Positions 45,425-56,944 of a DNA stretch of 64,000 bases are shown piece after piece (position 1 is the stretch's first letter; each line of letters begins with the position of its first letter). Made by a program: the position numbers and the translations under genes. This DNA comes from Lepidostoma basale (lineage: Eukaryota; Arthropoda; Insecta; Trichoptera; Lepidostomatidae), in assembly GCA_022606425.2 (NCBI GenBank), contig JAHDVF020001237.1, forward strand, positions 186,001-250,000. Reading direction: 5' to 3'. The notes below the pieces were generated by a model. That model did not search any database and had not been told where the DNA came from. It worked only from the letters and a program-made list of their open reading frames with translations.

Positions 45425-45845
45425 AATATTATTTCTTCTTCTTCTTCTTCTTTCTCGGCCTACTACCGTCCACTCCTAGACAAAGGCCTCCTCCATTCGC
45501 TTCTTTGTCACTCTGTCTTTTGCAGACTGTATCCAGGTTATTCCGACGTGTCTGTTCAGATCATTCTTCCACCGTAGTTGCGGTCGCCCTGCACTTCTCT
45601 TTGCCGTCCACGATCTCCAACCCAGCAGTCTTCTTGTCCACTTTTCATCTGAGCTTCTGTTCCCATTGCCATTTAAGAGTCGCCACCCGGTGTATGATGT
45701 CAGTGACATTTGTTTTTTCTCTCACCGTATCTTTTATGTCTCTTAGGCTTATTCCTAACATGGCTCTTTCCATGGCTCTTTGGGTCACTCGTAGTTTCTC
45801 GGCACTTTTTTTGCAGTATTAACTAATTTTCTTTAGATATTATTT
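45425..45845 (-). pseudogene. LINE-C reverse transcriptase C-terminus
   Basis: The minus-strand frame runs MSLTSYTGWRLLNGNGNRSS, DEKWTRRLLGWRSWTAKRSA, then GRPQLRWKNDLNRHVGITWI, QSAKDRVTKKRMEEAFV and a stop, followed by EWTVVGREKEEEE-like codons and a (GAA)n tail (plus strand ttcttcttcttcttc, 45431-45452). GRPxxRWxxDL followed by AxDRxxxxRMEEAFVxEWT is the classic end of this ORF2 type. Upstream sequence to about 45845 appears to continue the family with lesions. Confidence 0.87.
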
Positions 45846-45849
45846 ATTA

Positions 45850-46115
45850 TTTGGGAATCATCTTCTTCGTGTTCCTCTCCTATCAGAAGTTGGAGAAATT
45901 CATGGCTATTTCTAACCTTGATACAGCGGGTCTAAGCAGGGATATTGTGCTGCAATTTAACAATTCTCGAAGATTTTCTACTTCACCCGATACTTCGTTT
46001 CGAGTTAATATTACCTTAGATAATCGATTGCAGCACTTTGTATTTAGAGTTTCTCATAATGCCCGAATTATTCCTGTTTGCTACACTTCCATGGTCTTCA
46101 TAATTTTTTTTTTCA
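45850..46115 (-). mobile_element. LINE-G 3' end, decayed
   Basis: tcttcgtgttcctctcctat and cagaagttggagaaattcat, then tctaaccttgatacagcggg, are the complement of the FRAA-SKVRIA and NLRS regions that end LINE-G ORF2. It abuts LINE-C at 45845, so two LINEs of one orientation lie back to back. Confidence 0.65.
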
Positions 46116-46119
46116 ACAT

Positions 46120-46400
46120 TTTGAATGTATACAAATTCTTGTAGACAAATACTGTATTTTACCCATTGCGGATGAATTATTATTTTATAAGGATTAATTG
46201 TATCTCAATAGAGACGAAGATGTAAATTGTTTTCTGGGAACAGAATAACGTGGCCGAGGCGTTTACAGGACTTATGACCTGTCATTGGTTGGGTTGAGCG
46301 ATCGCTTTATGTTTAACAACATTCCGCATTTCACCCTTCTTACGACCACCACGTCTGACAAAATTTTGGAAGTTGTATATATGCTAAGATGCTGCGCCTA
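46120..46400 (+). mobile_element. T1 DNA-transposon-like repeat, copy 1
   Basis: The left part has gtatacaaattcttgtagac, then tactgtattttacccattgc. The body contains ctcaatagagacgaagatgt, acaggacttatgacctgtca and gagcgatcgctttatg, and ends gttgtatatatgc. It matches 50520-50840 and, inverted, 59336-59700. The right terminus is not preserved. Confidence 0.8.
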
Positions 46401-46439
46401 TCTTTACATTTTTCAGTTCACTCTACACTAGCGTCATAT

Positions 46440-46748
46440 ATTTTTCTTTTTCATTCTCTGCAGCACTTCCTTGTTTGTGACTCATGCTGTCCATGATATT
46501 ATGTTTCCTTACCCTAGAACAAGACGGGTATCATGTAACATCGAACTATTCTTATTCTCAATTCAATGGGTAGGTTTCTGTTGCATAGCACCAGTTTCAT
46601 AATGAGGAAGCTATTTCGGGACACGTATATTCATGTTCTTCCTATCCAGACTCCCGTCCTATTCATCATTCAGCCAACAGCCAAGGTATTTATATTGATT
46701 AACCTGCTTCAGCTTATCGTTTTGAATTTTTCTTAACTTCCTGACACT
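46440..46748 (-). mobile_element. LINE-F reverse transcriptase fragment, decayed
   Basis: The minus-strand translation gives NQYKYLGCWLNDE, a stop, DGSLDRKNMN and, after lesions, SWTA followed by VTNKEVLQRMKKKN. YKYLGxWxNxD then WTxxVTNxEVLxRM is a standard pair of blocks in LINE ORF2 proteins, so an internal deletion has joined them. A scrap of LINE-A (46790-46870, minus) follows. Confidence 0.65.
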
Positions 46749-46789
46749 GGTATGTTATGTTTGGTGATATTATTTCTATAGAGCTTATC

Positions 46790-46872
46790 CCACTTTCAGA
46801 CTTCTTTTGCCAGCTCCAAGATTCTCTTACTTTCATAAAGCTTGGCACTATAACTCGATTATGTATGTATAT
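46790..46872 (-). mobile_element. LINE-A internal scrap
   Basis: cttcttttgccagctccaag then gcttggcactataactcgat corresponds to the VPTLMYGSEAWxWQKK region of LINE-A in reverse orientation. Confidence 0.6.
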
Positions 46873-49069
46873 GTGCTTAAATCTATATTATCTCTATAAT
46901 CTATTTTTTTTTATTCCTAATGTGAGTTCTTTTATATATAATATATGTCTAATCGCCCAAATTTGATTATTTTTGAATATTTAGTTCTATTTAAAACAAA
47001 TTTGATGAATTAAAAAAATGTTTTGAAACACTGTTTATTTGGTTGCGATTTCTATCGTAAATTATATGAAACATTCAGAATAAGATTTTAATTGTTACTC
47101 AATAATAAACGCTTCAATCAATACCATGAATAACTTTATTTTTGAATGAATTTCCCTTTCCATAGGGCTTTCCTTCGCAGTACGTATCGATTGTACATTG
47201 GATTTAAAGTAACGCTTACCTTTTCCATAACCGGATATAGATGTATCATCTTACCCTTCTTCTGTAACGTTTTTTTCTCGATATTTCTTCAACAATATTG
47301 TAAAGAGCTTGAATTCTTAAGCAAATAGTTAGCAATTTTCTTCACGAAAATGATCATATTTGCACTCACATATAGAATATGTTTTTTTTTTAACAATTTA
47401 CTCTAAATAACAACTTTTTAAAAAAAAAATTCTAACTTCTACTTATTATATAAACAATGTATGATCCCCATATATATTTTTTGTGTATTGTACTAAGTTA
47501 AATTAATTAAAGATTTATTTTAATTATCATTCATTCGCAGTTGACTGCCAAAGTTTTGGCTTTAAAAATTACGAATAGTTCGTTAAAAAGTATTTATCTT
47601 TTTCAGTCTCGCGAAATTTAAATGTTTCTAAGTAAAGTTTTGAAAGTTATTTTCTTTTGAACGCGCTTTTTTTCGTTATACGCGCTACAGTTTTATTATT
47701 TTTTATAGTTTCTTGAACATTTAGTAGAACTTGTTCAGTAATTATGAATGAATCCGTTTTCTTGAAGTTCATTAATTTGATACATAATGCATGGGGAAAT
47801 ACGTCGTTTTTCGTAAAAACATCAACTTTCTTTAGTTTAAATATTTTTACACGGAAGAAAGTGTGATATAAAGGAAAAAAAAAATTAATAAAAAAGTTTC
47901 GTATTATAACAATATATGTTAATTATAAATCAGAAATTAATTTCATGGACAAACGTGAAATTTATGTCAACATTTATTATCTCATATACAATGATGTATT
48001 ATAAAACCCCATATAATACCCTTACATGGCAATACTGATAACTCCCATCAAATTCGTATTATATAACACCCAGAAATCAATATTTAATATATAACAATAA
48101 TAAAATATTGATAATTTATAAATGCCGTTTTTATATGGTGTCATGTTTGTTTTATTTTATAATAAGTACATATCAATAAGGCAAAAATACAATATGTATT
48201 TATTAGTACTGCTTACATATCTGTTCGGAACAAACAGGTCTTTACGTAAATAAATAAAAAAAGTAGAACGTAAAAATGAAGTGCGATAGATGGTTCCTAA
48301 TGCGCCATTTCTATCATTCATCATTCACATTCCTCCATGTTTTATTAATGTTTCATCACTCAATGTCAAAATCAGTGACATCTTATTCGTGTTCATCGCT
48401 TGGTTAGAATATTTGGGGAAAATTGACACTCTAGTAGGTACCTCCGTTTTTATTTCGTGTAATGCAATTTAAGTATGTGTGTTAGTGAAAATATTAAAAA
48501 TTTACATCTTTATTCACTTAAGTGTATAAGTAACTGTTTTGTTCATGAATATTTTGGAATATTATTGGTTATTAAACATTTTTGGAACAGGTGTATTTTA
48601 ATTAATGGAATTTCAATTGTTTAATCAAATATGTATTTCATTTTATTCCATTTTATATTTTAGAACTGGCAGGTTTCAGCAACTTATGGCCATATTCTTA
48701 ACCTACTACCCAATCCGGTCTTAACTGTAACAAGCGGAGAAAAACTTGATATTTTATTTATGAAGATTTAAAAAATATATTTTCTGCAATAAAAATCTTG
48801 TATTGTTAATAAATTAACTTATTAATTTTCAAAATCCATTTCCATTATCAAGCAGAGTAATATGAATGCCAAATAAATATGAATTCGTTCGTATTTATGG
48901 TGCAAATTTTATGTTTATATATTTTTTATATGTTCTTTAATACATAATATGTGTAATTGCTCTCTTTTACAAATAATGTTTTCATCGAACACGATACAAT
49001 GCATTCAAGTTTTCTTGTTTTTAAAACAATGAACACAACGCAAATTCAACTGACCTATAGGTATATATA
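46873..49069. other. 2.2-kb AT-rich quiet region
   Basis: No gene or listed repeat. A scrap resembling an H-type unit (ctggcaggtttcagcaac) is at 48666-48683. Confidence 0.45.
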
Positions 49070-49236
49070 CTTAACCATCACGCCGTTTCTCCAAGAGGAT
49101 GGTCTTCTACCATGAAACAGTACTTTAAGTTTCTTAACAATCAAATCAGTTTCATGAACGAACGTCAATTTTTTGCACCCCTGGTCTGGCCGACATTAGT
49201 AATTCTATTATTTTGTTTAATAATAATCACTTTATG
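49070..49236 (-). mobile_element. LINE-A 3' end, heavily decayed
   Basis: ttaaccatcacgccgtttct keeps the terminus; later blocks (gaacgaacgtcaattt, gccgacattagtaatt) are just recognisable. Confidence 0.55.
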
Positions 49237-49789
49237 AAATATGGTTTTATAATTTGATGCAAAATGGCATATTTTCAGTAGATTCATTATTTATTATTGA
49301 TTTTAATACATGGTTAGTTTAACATAATCTTGGTTTATTTCTCATAATATGGTATATTTCAAAAGCACAGTATTTGTTTTACTCTTAGAAATTAAACGTA
49401 AAAATATGCGTAGCAAACAGTTTTATGAAATAATCCCCATTTCCATAACAAGTTTTATTTTTCTTTTATTCTTTAAAAACTCACTTCCTACTGAAACTTT
49501 TGCGAAATTCCAAACTTTTACTAAATTTCACATTCTTGCTTAAACGCTCTACACTTCTAACTTGGAGACACATATTTTATTAAGTTTAATACGAAAGTAT
49601 GTTTTTTTTAATTTCCAACATACTTTTCGAATTACCATCATTCCACTGCTAACGAAAAATACTAAAATAGATTTTATTTTTTATTACAGCTTTTTGTTAA
49701 AAAATGGAATTAAAGAATACAGTCATAAAATGGTTTTATTACTTTTTACCCCTTAAATAAGATAAATCTCCGAAAACAGTATTTTGTTG
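49237..49789. other. No recognised gene
   Basis: Very AT-rich. Confidence 0.45.
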
Positions 49790-49890
49790 CTCAATTGGTA
49801 GACTAGAGGTCGGAATGCTTGCCTGCTAATTCAGAGGATACCGGTTCAATCGAAGGCACGATCGGGGTATTTATTTTAATAATGAGTTTA
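49790..49890 (+). mobile_element. S3 tRNA-like SINE or tRNA pseudogene
   Basis: gttgctcaattggtagacta (A-box type) and ataccggttcaatcgaagg (B-box type) are about 45 bp apart, as in a tRNA head. A ttaataatgagttt block follows, similar in position to tcataataatgagg in S2. Only one copy is seen and the stems do not close well, so it is not a working tRNA. Confidence 0.5.
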
Positions 49891-50124
49891 ATTTCAGTTC
49901 GTTTTAATATATGTATAGTATTCAATATATTTTAATAGTAAAAATATTTAATTAGAAACTATAGAAACCCGCGATCGTGTATCTAAATACATTTCTTAGA
50001 ATTTCACCACAAATAATCAATGTATGCACGTACGACACAGTAGATTGTTTTGTCGTGACATATTTTCTCAAATCTTTTTCGACTTTGTTTTCAATTCAAA
50101 TAATTATCGCATATTCTATTTTTT

Positions 50125-50345
50125 ATTTCTTGAACGATGTTATAAAATTCTATATTTATTAATTAATATGAAAGAAAACATATTTTTCCCAGAACTTTAA
50201 TTGTTATATTTTACGGCAATTACATATTTTGCCTTGCTAGTACCATCAATCCATTTGTAATGTCTTACCATTAATAATGTCTTCGCATGGCATAACATAA
50301 CATTTTGTAATTATTCTAAAACACTGTTTTTCTAAGAAACGCTTC
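50125..50345. repeat. H1 long inverted repeat, copy 6 (diverged)
   Basis: atttcttgaacgatgttata and attacatattttgccttgct on the left, taataatgtcttcgcatgg on the right. The outer right end is missing and the core is broken (catggcataacataac). Confidence 0.72.
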
Positions 50346-50519
50346 ATTGTTGATCAATTTTTTTACTTCGCCCGTTAATTAGAAACATCAATTACCTTAA
50401 GTATCGTATTCTGCTCCGTTAGCTTGGGTATGTAAACAGCAACGCATTTGATTCTCACTTATGTACTCGTATGTACAAATACAATCTTGCTAATGCATTG
50501 CCATATATAATGATTTTTT

Positions 50520-50840
50520 TAATGTATACAAATACTTGTAGACAAATACTGGATTTTTCCCATTACGGGTTAACCATTAAGAATTAATTTTATCTCAATA
50601 GAGACGAAGATGTAAATTATTTGGAAACAGAATATGGTGGTCGAGGCGTTTACAGGACTTATGACCTGTCATTGATTGGGTTAAGCGATCGCTTTATGTA
50701 ATACAACATTCCCCATTCCGCGCTTCTTACGAACACCACGTCTGACAATTATTTTTGAAAGTTGTATATATGCTACCATGTTGAGAAACATTTCACATAT
50801 TTTAGTTCAATCTACCCTAGCGCCATCTATTGAGACTAGA
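50520..50840 (+). mobile_element. T1 repeat, copy 2
   Basis: gtatacaaatacttgtagac and tactggatttttcccattac open the copy; ctcaatagagacgaagatgt, acaggacttatgacctgtca and aagcgatcgctttatg follow in the same order as 46120-46400. It extends a little further, to ctaccctagcgccatctatt. Confidence 0.82.
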
Positions 50841-51689
50841 TTTAAGCACTAAGCAGAATTTTTTTATTAATGTAATGTGAAAGGCTATCAAATTATCACA
50901 CATTACTAGACAGCGCCTGGAGAAAACTCTCCAATTTTTATATGCTTTTAAATTTGACCAGTTGTTTATGTTTTTTCGTTTGTAAAAAGAATTGACAGGT
51001 ACGTACATATAACGAGTAAATTTAGTCGATCCCATCCTCCTCGTAATAACTAAGTTTGACAGTATTATGTATAGTTGTTACTACCTTATACTGCCAGCAG
51101 GCATAGAATATCCAAAAGTTGTTGTTTCTGCATAACAAAGTAAAAACAAATAAGAGCTTTTGGTAATACAATATACCGTAACATTTCACCATTCGTTCAT
51201 ACTTACACACAATCACTTACAAAAAGTATAAATCGAACACGTAATAAGTACGTGTACTCTGTATTTCAGTACTTTTCCTTGACATTTATAATGCTTCATC
51301 ACGTACTGCTGCACTAATTATGTTAATGTAACAAATTAATTTTCGTAATTGGTTTTGTAGTGTTCGTATGCAAATTACGGGGAAATTGGTGTTCGTGACG
51401 CTTCTACGGGTTAATTACTGCCTTGTTCACTGAAAGTGTAACTATAATTAAATATAATATGTCCCCAACCGGTCGGTCATAGGGGAGACATTCATGTGCA
51501 GTACCTACCAATCCAGCCTAATAAATTCATTAGAATTCTAATTATTCAATAACTATGAAAATATTTGCTGTTACAATATCATGATGAAACTAATAAATCA
51601 TTTCTTCTATTTTTTATTTAAATTATGTTCCATGTTTGAAAACTAAAAACTACTAAATGTTTTAAATCTGTCGTAACTCACCACTTTCG
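50841..51689. other. No recognised gene
   Basis: Short overlapping frames on the minus strand are AT-driven; nothing assigned. Confidence 0.45.
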
Positions 51690-51790
51690 TGAAAATTTTA
51701 TTAAAATAATAATAACACTGATGAAGGGCTTCTGTATCCGAAACATGTTTATTTATTATTTTTTAATAAAGTTCGTATTTTGTACAAAGT
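51690..51790 (+). repeat. H6 hammerhead-like unit
   Basis: This unit has a fully consensus first core box: CTGATGA (51718-51724), one extra A, a GG...CC stem, then GAAACATGT (51740-51748) and T. An arm-like pairing is possible downstream between ttattta and taataaa. It is a single unit without a clear inverted partner. Confidence 0.55.
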
Positions 51791-51829
51791 TAAAAAAAAA
51801 AACTCTGTTAAGTCAATGGTATTAAACAT

Positions 51830-52020
51830 CGTATTAATTTTTAAATAATAATGAAATAAATCAATGTTTTCAACTACGCTCACTTTTGTTTTATATTTTA
51901 TTTTGTATTATACTTTTGTCTTATAGACAAAAGTTGAAGTAGTTAAAAAAAACGTCGCTTTATTTAATTATTATTTATAATGAACTTCCATCAAGAGATT
52001 TCAGTTTAATCATTCCATTG
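51830..52020. repeat. H3 hairpin, copy 2 (centre lost)
   Basis: The right arm, gaagtagttaaaaaaaacgtc with catcaagagatttcagttta, is parallel to 10140-10385. The left arm is diverged. The central CCGGT block has been replaced by cttttgtcttatagacaaaag, a new small palindrome. Confidence 0.65.
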
Positions 52021-54219
52021 TTTTTTTTTTTTTTGACGTGTATTGAAAATAAAAATTTATTCGTTAATTCGCGGTCGTTTCTTTAAAATGATATACAACT
52101 CCATATTTAATATTAAATATTGAAGGAAACTTGGTTTATCTTAAGTTATATTGATTTGTATGTCAATTATATGTTTCACATTACTAAAGCATTCTCCAAT
52201 GGATCATTTCACTCCCATAAAAGATAATATAACTTTTATTAAACAAACATTTTTATCAATATACAAAATAAATATTTTGATATTTTACTATTATATTATA
52301 TTTAAAAAAGTCATATCCTGTATTGCTTGTTATACCAATTGTTTAATATGAATGTGTCTTACGTAGTTACATACACAAATGTACAAAACTAAACATACTA
52401 TGATAAAAATAAGTACCGAATTATATTTTTTTTATAAAATAGGTACAATACTTGCATACTTAATACGATTGTTTGTTGTTATGATGGAAAAAAAGTTTTT
52501 GCTCAACTTAAAGCGTCAACACTAGGAAAACCCATAATGCAATTTTTTTATGAATGAAATAACAAACAAATTTCTTTCTTTAAATGTTATATCTATGCTA
52601 CTACGAATTTCCCTCACTCTCCTGCCCGTCAAGAGGCGGAACCATGAAATCATATATCTGTTTTGGGAAAAGTTTTTCAACCCGAGCATATTTACCAAAT
52701 ACTTCAATAATCTAATTTTTATTCGACGAAGGCCAATAATATTTACCCGCTCGATTTAAGTTTCTTGTGGAAATATGAGATACGCATCAATCGAACTTTA
52801 GTTTTCATATAACGCCAAACAGATCGGAAATCATTTTACGTGATACGGTTTCAATTTCAGGGAAGTTTGCTTATTTCATACTCTAGTAAGCATCCCTAAC
52901 AAATTCACAGTACAAATAATATGAAATCGGCACACATAACGAACTGTATACTATAAGTAATAAGTTTACTTGGGCACGTGAATAAACATAAAATCGCGTG
53001 AACAAATATTTAATTTGATGTAAACAGTCCGAATATGTTTGCGTTCTAAGTTTAAAGCTTCTGAAACATAAGAGGATTAGATGAAAAACTAATAAAACAC
53101 AAGCGATTAAAACAATATTAATGTATGTATAAAAACTCTTTATATTATCAAGTGCGTTTGCTTTATTCAAAACTCGTTTGAATGGAGTAACTATCGTTAT
53201 TTTCACGAAATTTTGACTCAGTCATCGACCGAAACGTAATAGGGTGTAGGATGTATTCATGAGATTTCTGAATGAATGTCTAATCAAACATTTCCTTCCA
53301 AATCATCCCGGGATGCAACATCCGGTTCCTCTCGCTTACGGATCTGGTGCTATCCCGATCGAATATATTTTCAATTTAAATTTCCCCCGTTTATTTCGCC
53401 CCAGTTCCCAGAATTACAATTCAGACAAATTTCCCTTTGAAATTACTTTCTACCGTTTTAAAATTCAATTTTACAACTAAACCGTTCAGTCTCTTCTTTC
53501 TCAAGTTTTGTTTTATTATTGCTTGTTGTTTTGACTGTTAAAACCGCAAATACGAAACGAAATATTTCATTTTGTAACCCATATAAATTTTGCACCATAC
53601 ATGCACAATATTTCAGTAAACATTTGGTCGGTTTTCACTGTGTATGCAATGCAGTGAAACAGGTAAGCACCAGATCGATGATCCTACGGCGATGTGCAGT
53701 AGATGTCTCTGGGATGGAAAACTATTTTATTTTTAGTTCCCCTGTTGATAGTGTGTTTGGCTGATGGCACTGTGGATCAGCTAATTTGTTTGATGAAGAT
53801 TGACTGAACCGAAAATTAACTGCTTTCACAAAAGGCGTGCTCCATTATATTATACTAGGGTGTAAATACATTAATATGGGTATGCCACACAGTATACGTT
53901 CAGCTTTGCTATAGATAATTTACTATGTGCAGTGCTTGTATTATATACGAGAATGCTCCTATGTAATTGCATTTTCTGGAGAACTTCAATCAATATAGAG
54001 ATCCTTGCTCGAGTAGAAATTGAGTTAACTATATATAATGTTTACAACTTATACCACCATGAATAGACCATCCGGAGAACTTTCGATAACTTGTGTGGAA
54101 AAATATTTAAATTCTTACCAATTCAACAAATATGTATGTAGATGTTATGTTTGGAACTGGAAAAAAAGGATTTAAGTGGAATAAACAGAATTAAATATTA
54201 ACTATAGTGGAAAACGTAA
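52021..54219. other. 2.2-kb region with no recognised gene
   Basis: AT-rich to 53200. A moderate-GC part at 53210-53460 includes a frame with HHPGMQHPVPLAYGSGAIPI that I cannot assign. The 107-codon frame at 52883-53206 (minus) is unrecognised. Confidence 0.45.
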
Positions 54220-54330
54220 ACTTTTAATAAGCTTTATTAACTTTTATATGAGTTTTGAAATTTGGTGTTGCCCATGTAAGGCGAAATATTTTACTTCAAA
54301 AATTCTAGAAAACGAATGTTTTCTTCAAAA
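54220..54330. repeat. Diverged H1 fragment
   Basis: ttttgaaatttggtgttgccc, gtaaggcgaaatatttt and attctagaaaacgaatgtttt resemble H1 core and arm blocks. Confidence 0.4.
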
Positions 54331-54364
54331 TATGAAATGCGATAAATAACGTTTGATATTATTA

Positions 54365-54549
54365 CGAATAATGTGCGGTAATGCGATGTATGATAGAATA
54401 TCAATCGAAGAAATAATAAATAAATTAAAGACGGGTGAAAGTTTGCCAAAAAAGTCACTGTGATGGTTTGGATATATTAACATATTGATTATGAGAAGGA
54501 TGGTAAAGGTATTGGAAAAAATATGGTAAATGGAACAGCGTGTCTTAAG
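54365..54549 (+). mobile_element. LINE-A internal fragment
   Basis: gatgtatgatagaatatcaa corresponds to LYDRIPNDEI, and aagtcactgtgatggtttgg to KSLRWFG with W replaced by a stop. It ends at the left terminus of the Harbinger-like MITE, and no continuation is seen on the other side. Confidence 0.6.
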
Positions 54550-55037
54550 GCCGTGACACACAGTTTGAAACAAGCTTTCCACAGGGGTGACCTTGGTGGA
54601 GAGCTGTGGAGCCCACGGTTGGTGTAGCGTCCACATACTGTTTTAAACAAGCTCTCCACATGGGTCACCTTTGTGGAGCGATGTGGAGCCCACGGTTGGT
54701 GTGGCGTCCACACTATTTAAAACAAGGCTCCCACCTCAGTGTGTTGTCGACTAGGTCCCAAAGACAGGGCATGTCCCTATACAGTTCAATAAATTCACTG
54801 ATCACTTCTTTTTCTCGCGTAGACACCATTTTCGTTCATACGTCCGCACTTCACCGATGCCGCTATGCCCGCTATGCAACTGACCTAGACTGGTGGAATG
54901 CGTGTTTACAACTGTGGATCCACACGCATACTATGCGCGTCCGTCCACAAATTTTGGTTTCAAACAAGTGTCCACATAGTTTTAAACCGCCGGTGGAGAC
55001 CGATGTGGAGAGCTTGTTTAAATCAGTGTGGCACGGC
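54550..55037. mobile_element. Harbinger-like MITE with terminal inverted repeats
   Basis: The left terminus gccgtgacacacagtttgaa (54550 on) and the inverse of the right terminus (to 55037), gccgtgccacactgatttaa, then share caagctctccaca with one or two mismatches over about 34 bp. Inside, a 77-bp direct repeat starts at 54563 and 54640, and a partial third copy at about 54715. GCCGTG..CACAC termini occur in PIF/Harbinger elements. No transposase is present. The flanking 3-bp duplication expected for this superfamily could not be matched, so the exact ends are uncertain by a base or two. Confidence 0.72.
54713..54829 (-). pseudogene. MADF-like N-terminus inside the MITE
   Basis: From an ATG at 54829-54827 the minus frame encodes 38 residues: MVSTREKEVISEFIELYRDM, then PCLWDLVDNTLRWEPCFK, then TAG (54715-54713). 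EFIELYRDMPCLWD matches the first helix and core of MADF domains, which occur in the second protein of PIF/Harbinger transposons and help bind DNA. A full MADF domain is about 80-90 residues; here the match stops after D-L-V and the frame enters the repeated 3' segment. The MITE is therefore probably an internal deletion derivative of an autonomous element. The fragment is not expected to be functional. Confidence 0.6.
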
Positions 55038-55154
55038 TTTTGTATCTGCTTCCTCGCAGAATAATTTTTACTTAATGTACCTTAAATAATATTTACTATT
55101 AATTAGATATTTTTTGATAAACCTAAGGCATTAATAATAATGAATTCCATAATT

Positions 55155-55282
55155 CTTCTTCTACTTCTTCTTATAGTATATTTTAGGTTAAGTTTATTTA
55201 TGGCCTGTTATTGATTGCATCACCGTTCTCCTGGGAAGTGGACTGCCAACTATCTCGCCATCTTCTTGGTGGTCGGCTACAA
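55155..55282 (-). mobile_element. LINE-B 3' end fragment
   Basis: On the plus strand, ttcttctacttcttctta (GAA tail complement), tggcctgttattgattgc, gtggactgccaactatctcg and cttcttggtggtcggct match the family's 3' end at 12905 and 40640. Confidence 0.65.
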
Positions 55283-56361
55283 TTCTATAATTATGCTTTA
55301 TTCATGAATGTACTCGTAAATACAATATTCTCCCAATGTTGAATATACCTTTCTTGATGTATTGGGAGTTTTAAACTTTCATTGTCAACCTTCAACAGGA
55401 AAAATCCACCCAACGGTGGAAAAACATTATAATTAGTTATTGACAAATTATAAGACATTAAATTTTCCCAATATTCTCGTATAATGTCCCAATTTTAATA
55501 TATTCTTCATCCCTATAATTTCCTCGTTATTAAGTTTTTAATTGGATTTCGATAATGTTTAACTTCTCCATTGATGGAAATTTGATAACAAGTAGCGCAG
55601 TTATCCCAAAAAGCTCATGGATATCAAATTCACCAAAGCACCCTCCCCGGACATGCAATAATGATGTGAAATATCACATTTACATAATTAAATTTATTTT
55701 GTTTGGGAACACTTTATGAAGTTTGTTAATTTTCATCTTTAATTAAAAAAATGTTTGAAATTTTATTTAATTTTTAGAAAGATAATTTGATTTAAAAAAT
55801 ATTTATACTAAGGAAATTGAAAATAACTTTGTTTAATCCACAAACTATTTTTTCTGAGATGGCTAACCACTGTATTGAATTTGACCATAGTTTCGATAAA
55901 AATGACACAATATTTCTACACACAGTTAACAATAGCAATAAATTGAACGAACTTGAAAATTTAGATATTTCTTTTCTTTTAAATTTTCTATAGTATTTAG
56001 TATGGAGTTCTACTGTATCTAGAGATTGAAGGGTGACAGGAGCGTATGGCATGTCATGGTCAATGGTTCACAGGATGGACACGACCCATCATTAGGAATA
56101 CGACTGGGAAGAAGTTTTTTTTATATAACTGACAACGATTTCTTTATTTTAAATAAGGCATTTTGGATTTTAAAGCTTAGCCCAGATTTTCTTTAAACAC
56201 CATTTATCTTTTTTTTCATATTCTTATTTCAATTTACTTTGTCGTAGTCATTACAATAATACGCGAAAACTTTTTCAAAATAATTATATACTCTGCTGAT
56301 GATTCTGTTCACTGTGCGTAGTGCATGGTGGTAAGAAAACGCATCTGAAACGAAACGGTGG
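55283..56361. other. No recognised gene
   Basis: AT-rich. The 86-codon minus frame at 55792-56052 is unrecognised. Confidence 0.45.
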
Positions 56362-56540
56362 TGGTCTGGGGGATAGAACGCTTGGCTTCTGATCCAGGGG
56401 ACTTGGGTTCAAGCCTAGACACGACCAGATTCCTTCTTCATAATAATGAGGTATTTTTTGCTCACATTGAAGATTTTAAAATAAATTCTAATATCATTGA
56501 TATAAATCCTTGATGTTAGTATTTTTTTTTTAATATATAT
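56362..56540 (+). mobile_element. S2 SINE, copy 1
   Basis: A-box region ggtggtctgggggatagaac, B box gggttcaagcc, then cacgaccagattccttcttc, a distal tttgctcacattgaagattt block and tatcattgatataaatcctt. The head recalls a tRNA-Arg-like gene, but that identity is uncertain. A second copy is inverted at 61383-61562 and a third, 5'-truncated, at 62696-62830. Confidence 0.8.
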
Positions 56541-56590
56541 AGGTTTATTCTGGTGTAGCAGGAATCGGCAATCGGTGGGAAATAAAATTG

Positions 56591-56830
56591 ACGACCTTCG
56601 TGGCAGAGTGGTAAGAGCTCTGATTCCCATTCCGAAGGTTCTGGGTTCGATTCCCGGCGATGGCAGTGTGATTGTCACACTGTCTTTGGTCTGGCGTAGT
56701 ATTCTCGTGACAATAAAATGGCGATAGATTGGCTACCTGTCACATGTCACGAGAATCAATATATCAGCTTAAACAAATTGTATACTGTAATTGGGTTCAA
56801 GCGACCTGTTGTATACGTAAAAAAAAAAAA
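56591..56830 (+). mobile_element. S1 SINE, copy 5
   Basis: Head gaccttcgtggcagagtggt, B box gggttcgattcc, body gtgacaataaaatggcgata, and terminal gtaattgggttcaagcgacc followed by a poly-A run at about 56819-56834. The (AAT)n module of other copies is missing. Confidence 0.88.
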
Positions 56831-56944
56831 AAAACAGTTTTAAAATTCGAATGAAAATTTTAACTTATTATTTCTGATTGGCTTGTTCGAAATTCGCAAA
56901 TATCAACATTCCGTTCCAAAAGTGTCCCGTGTACAACTTAACTG

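Noticed and set aside
45394..45822. 142-codon plus-strand frame
   Set aside because: It is the antisense shadow of the LINE-C ORF.
52883..53206. 107-codon minus-strand frame
   Set aside because: Hydrophobic by AT-rich codons only; no signal peptide and no domain pattern.
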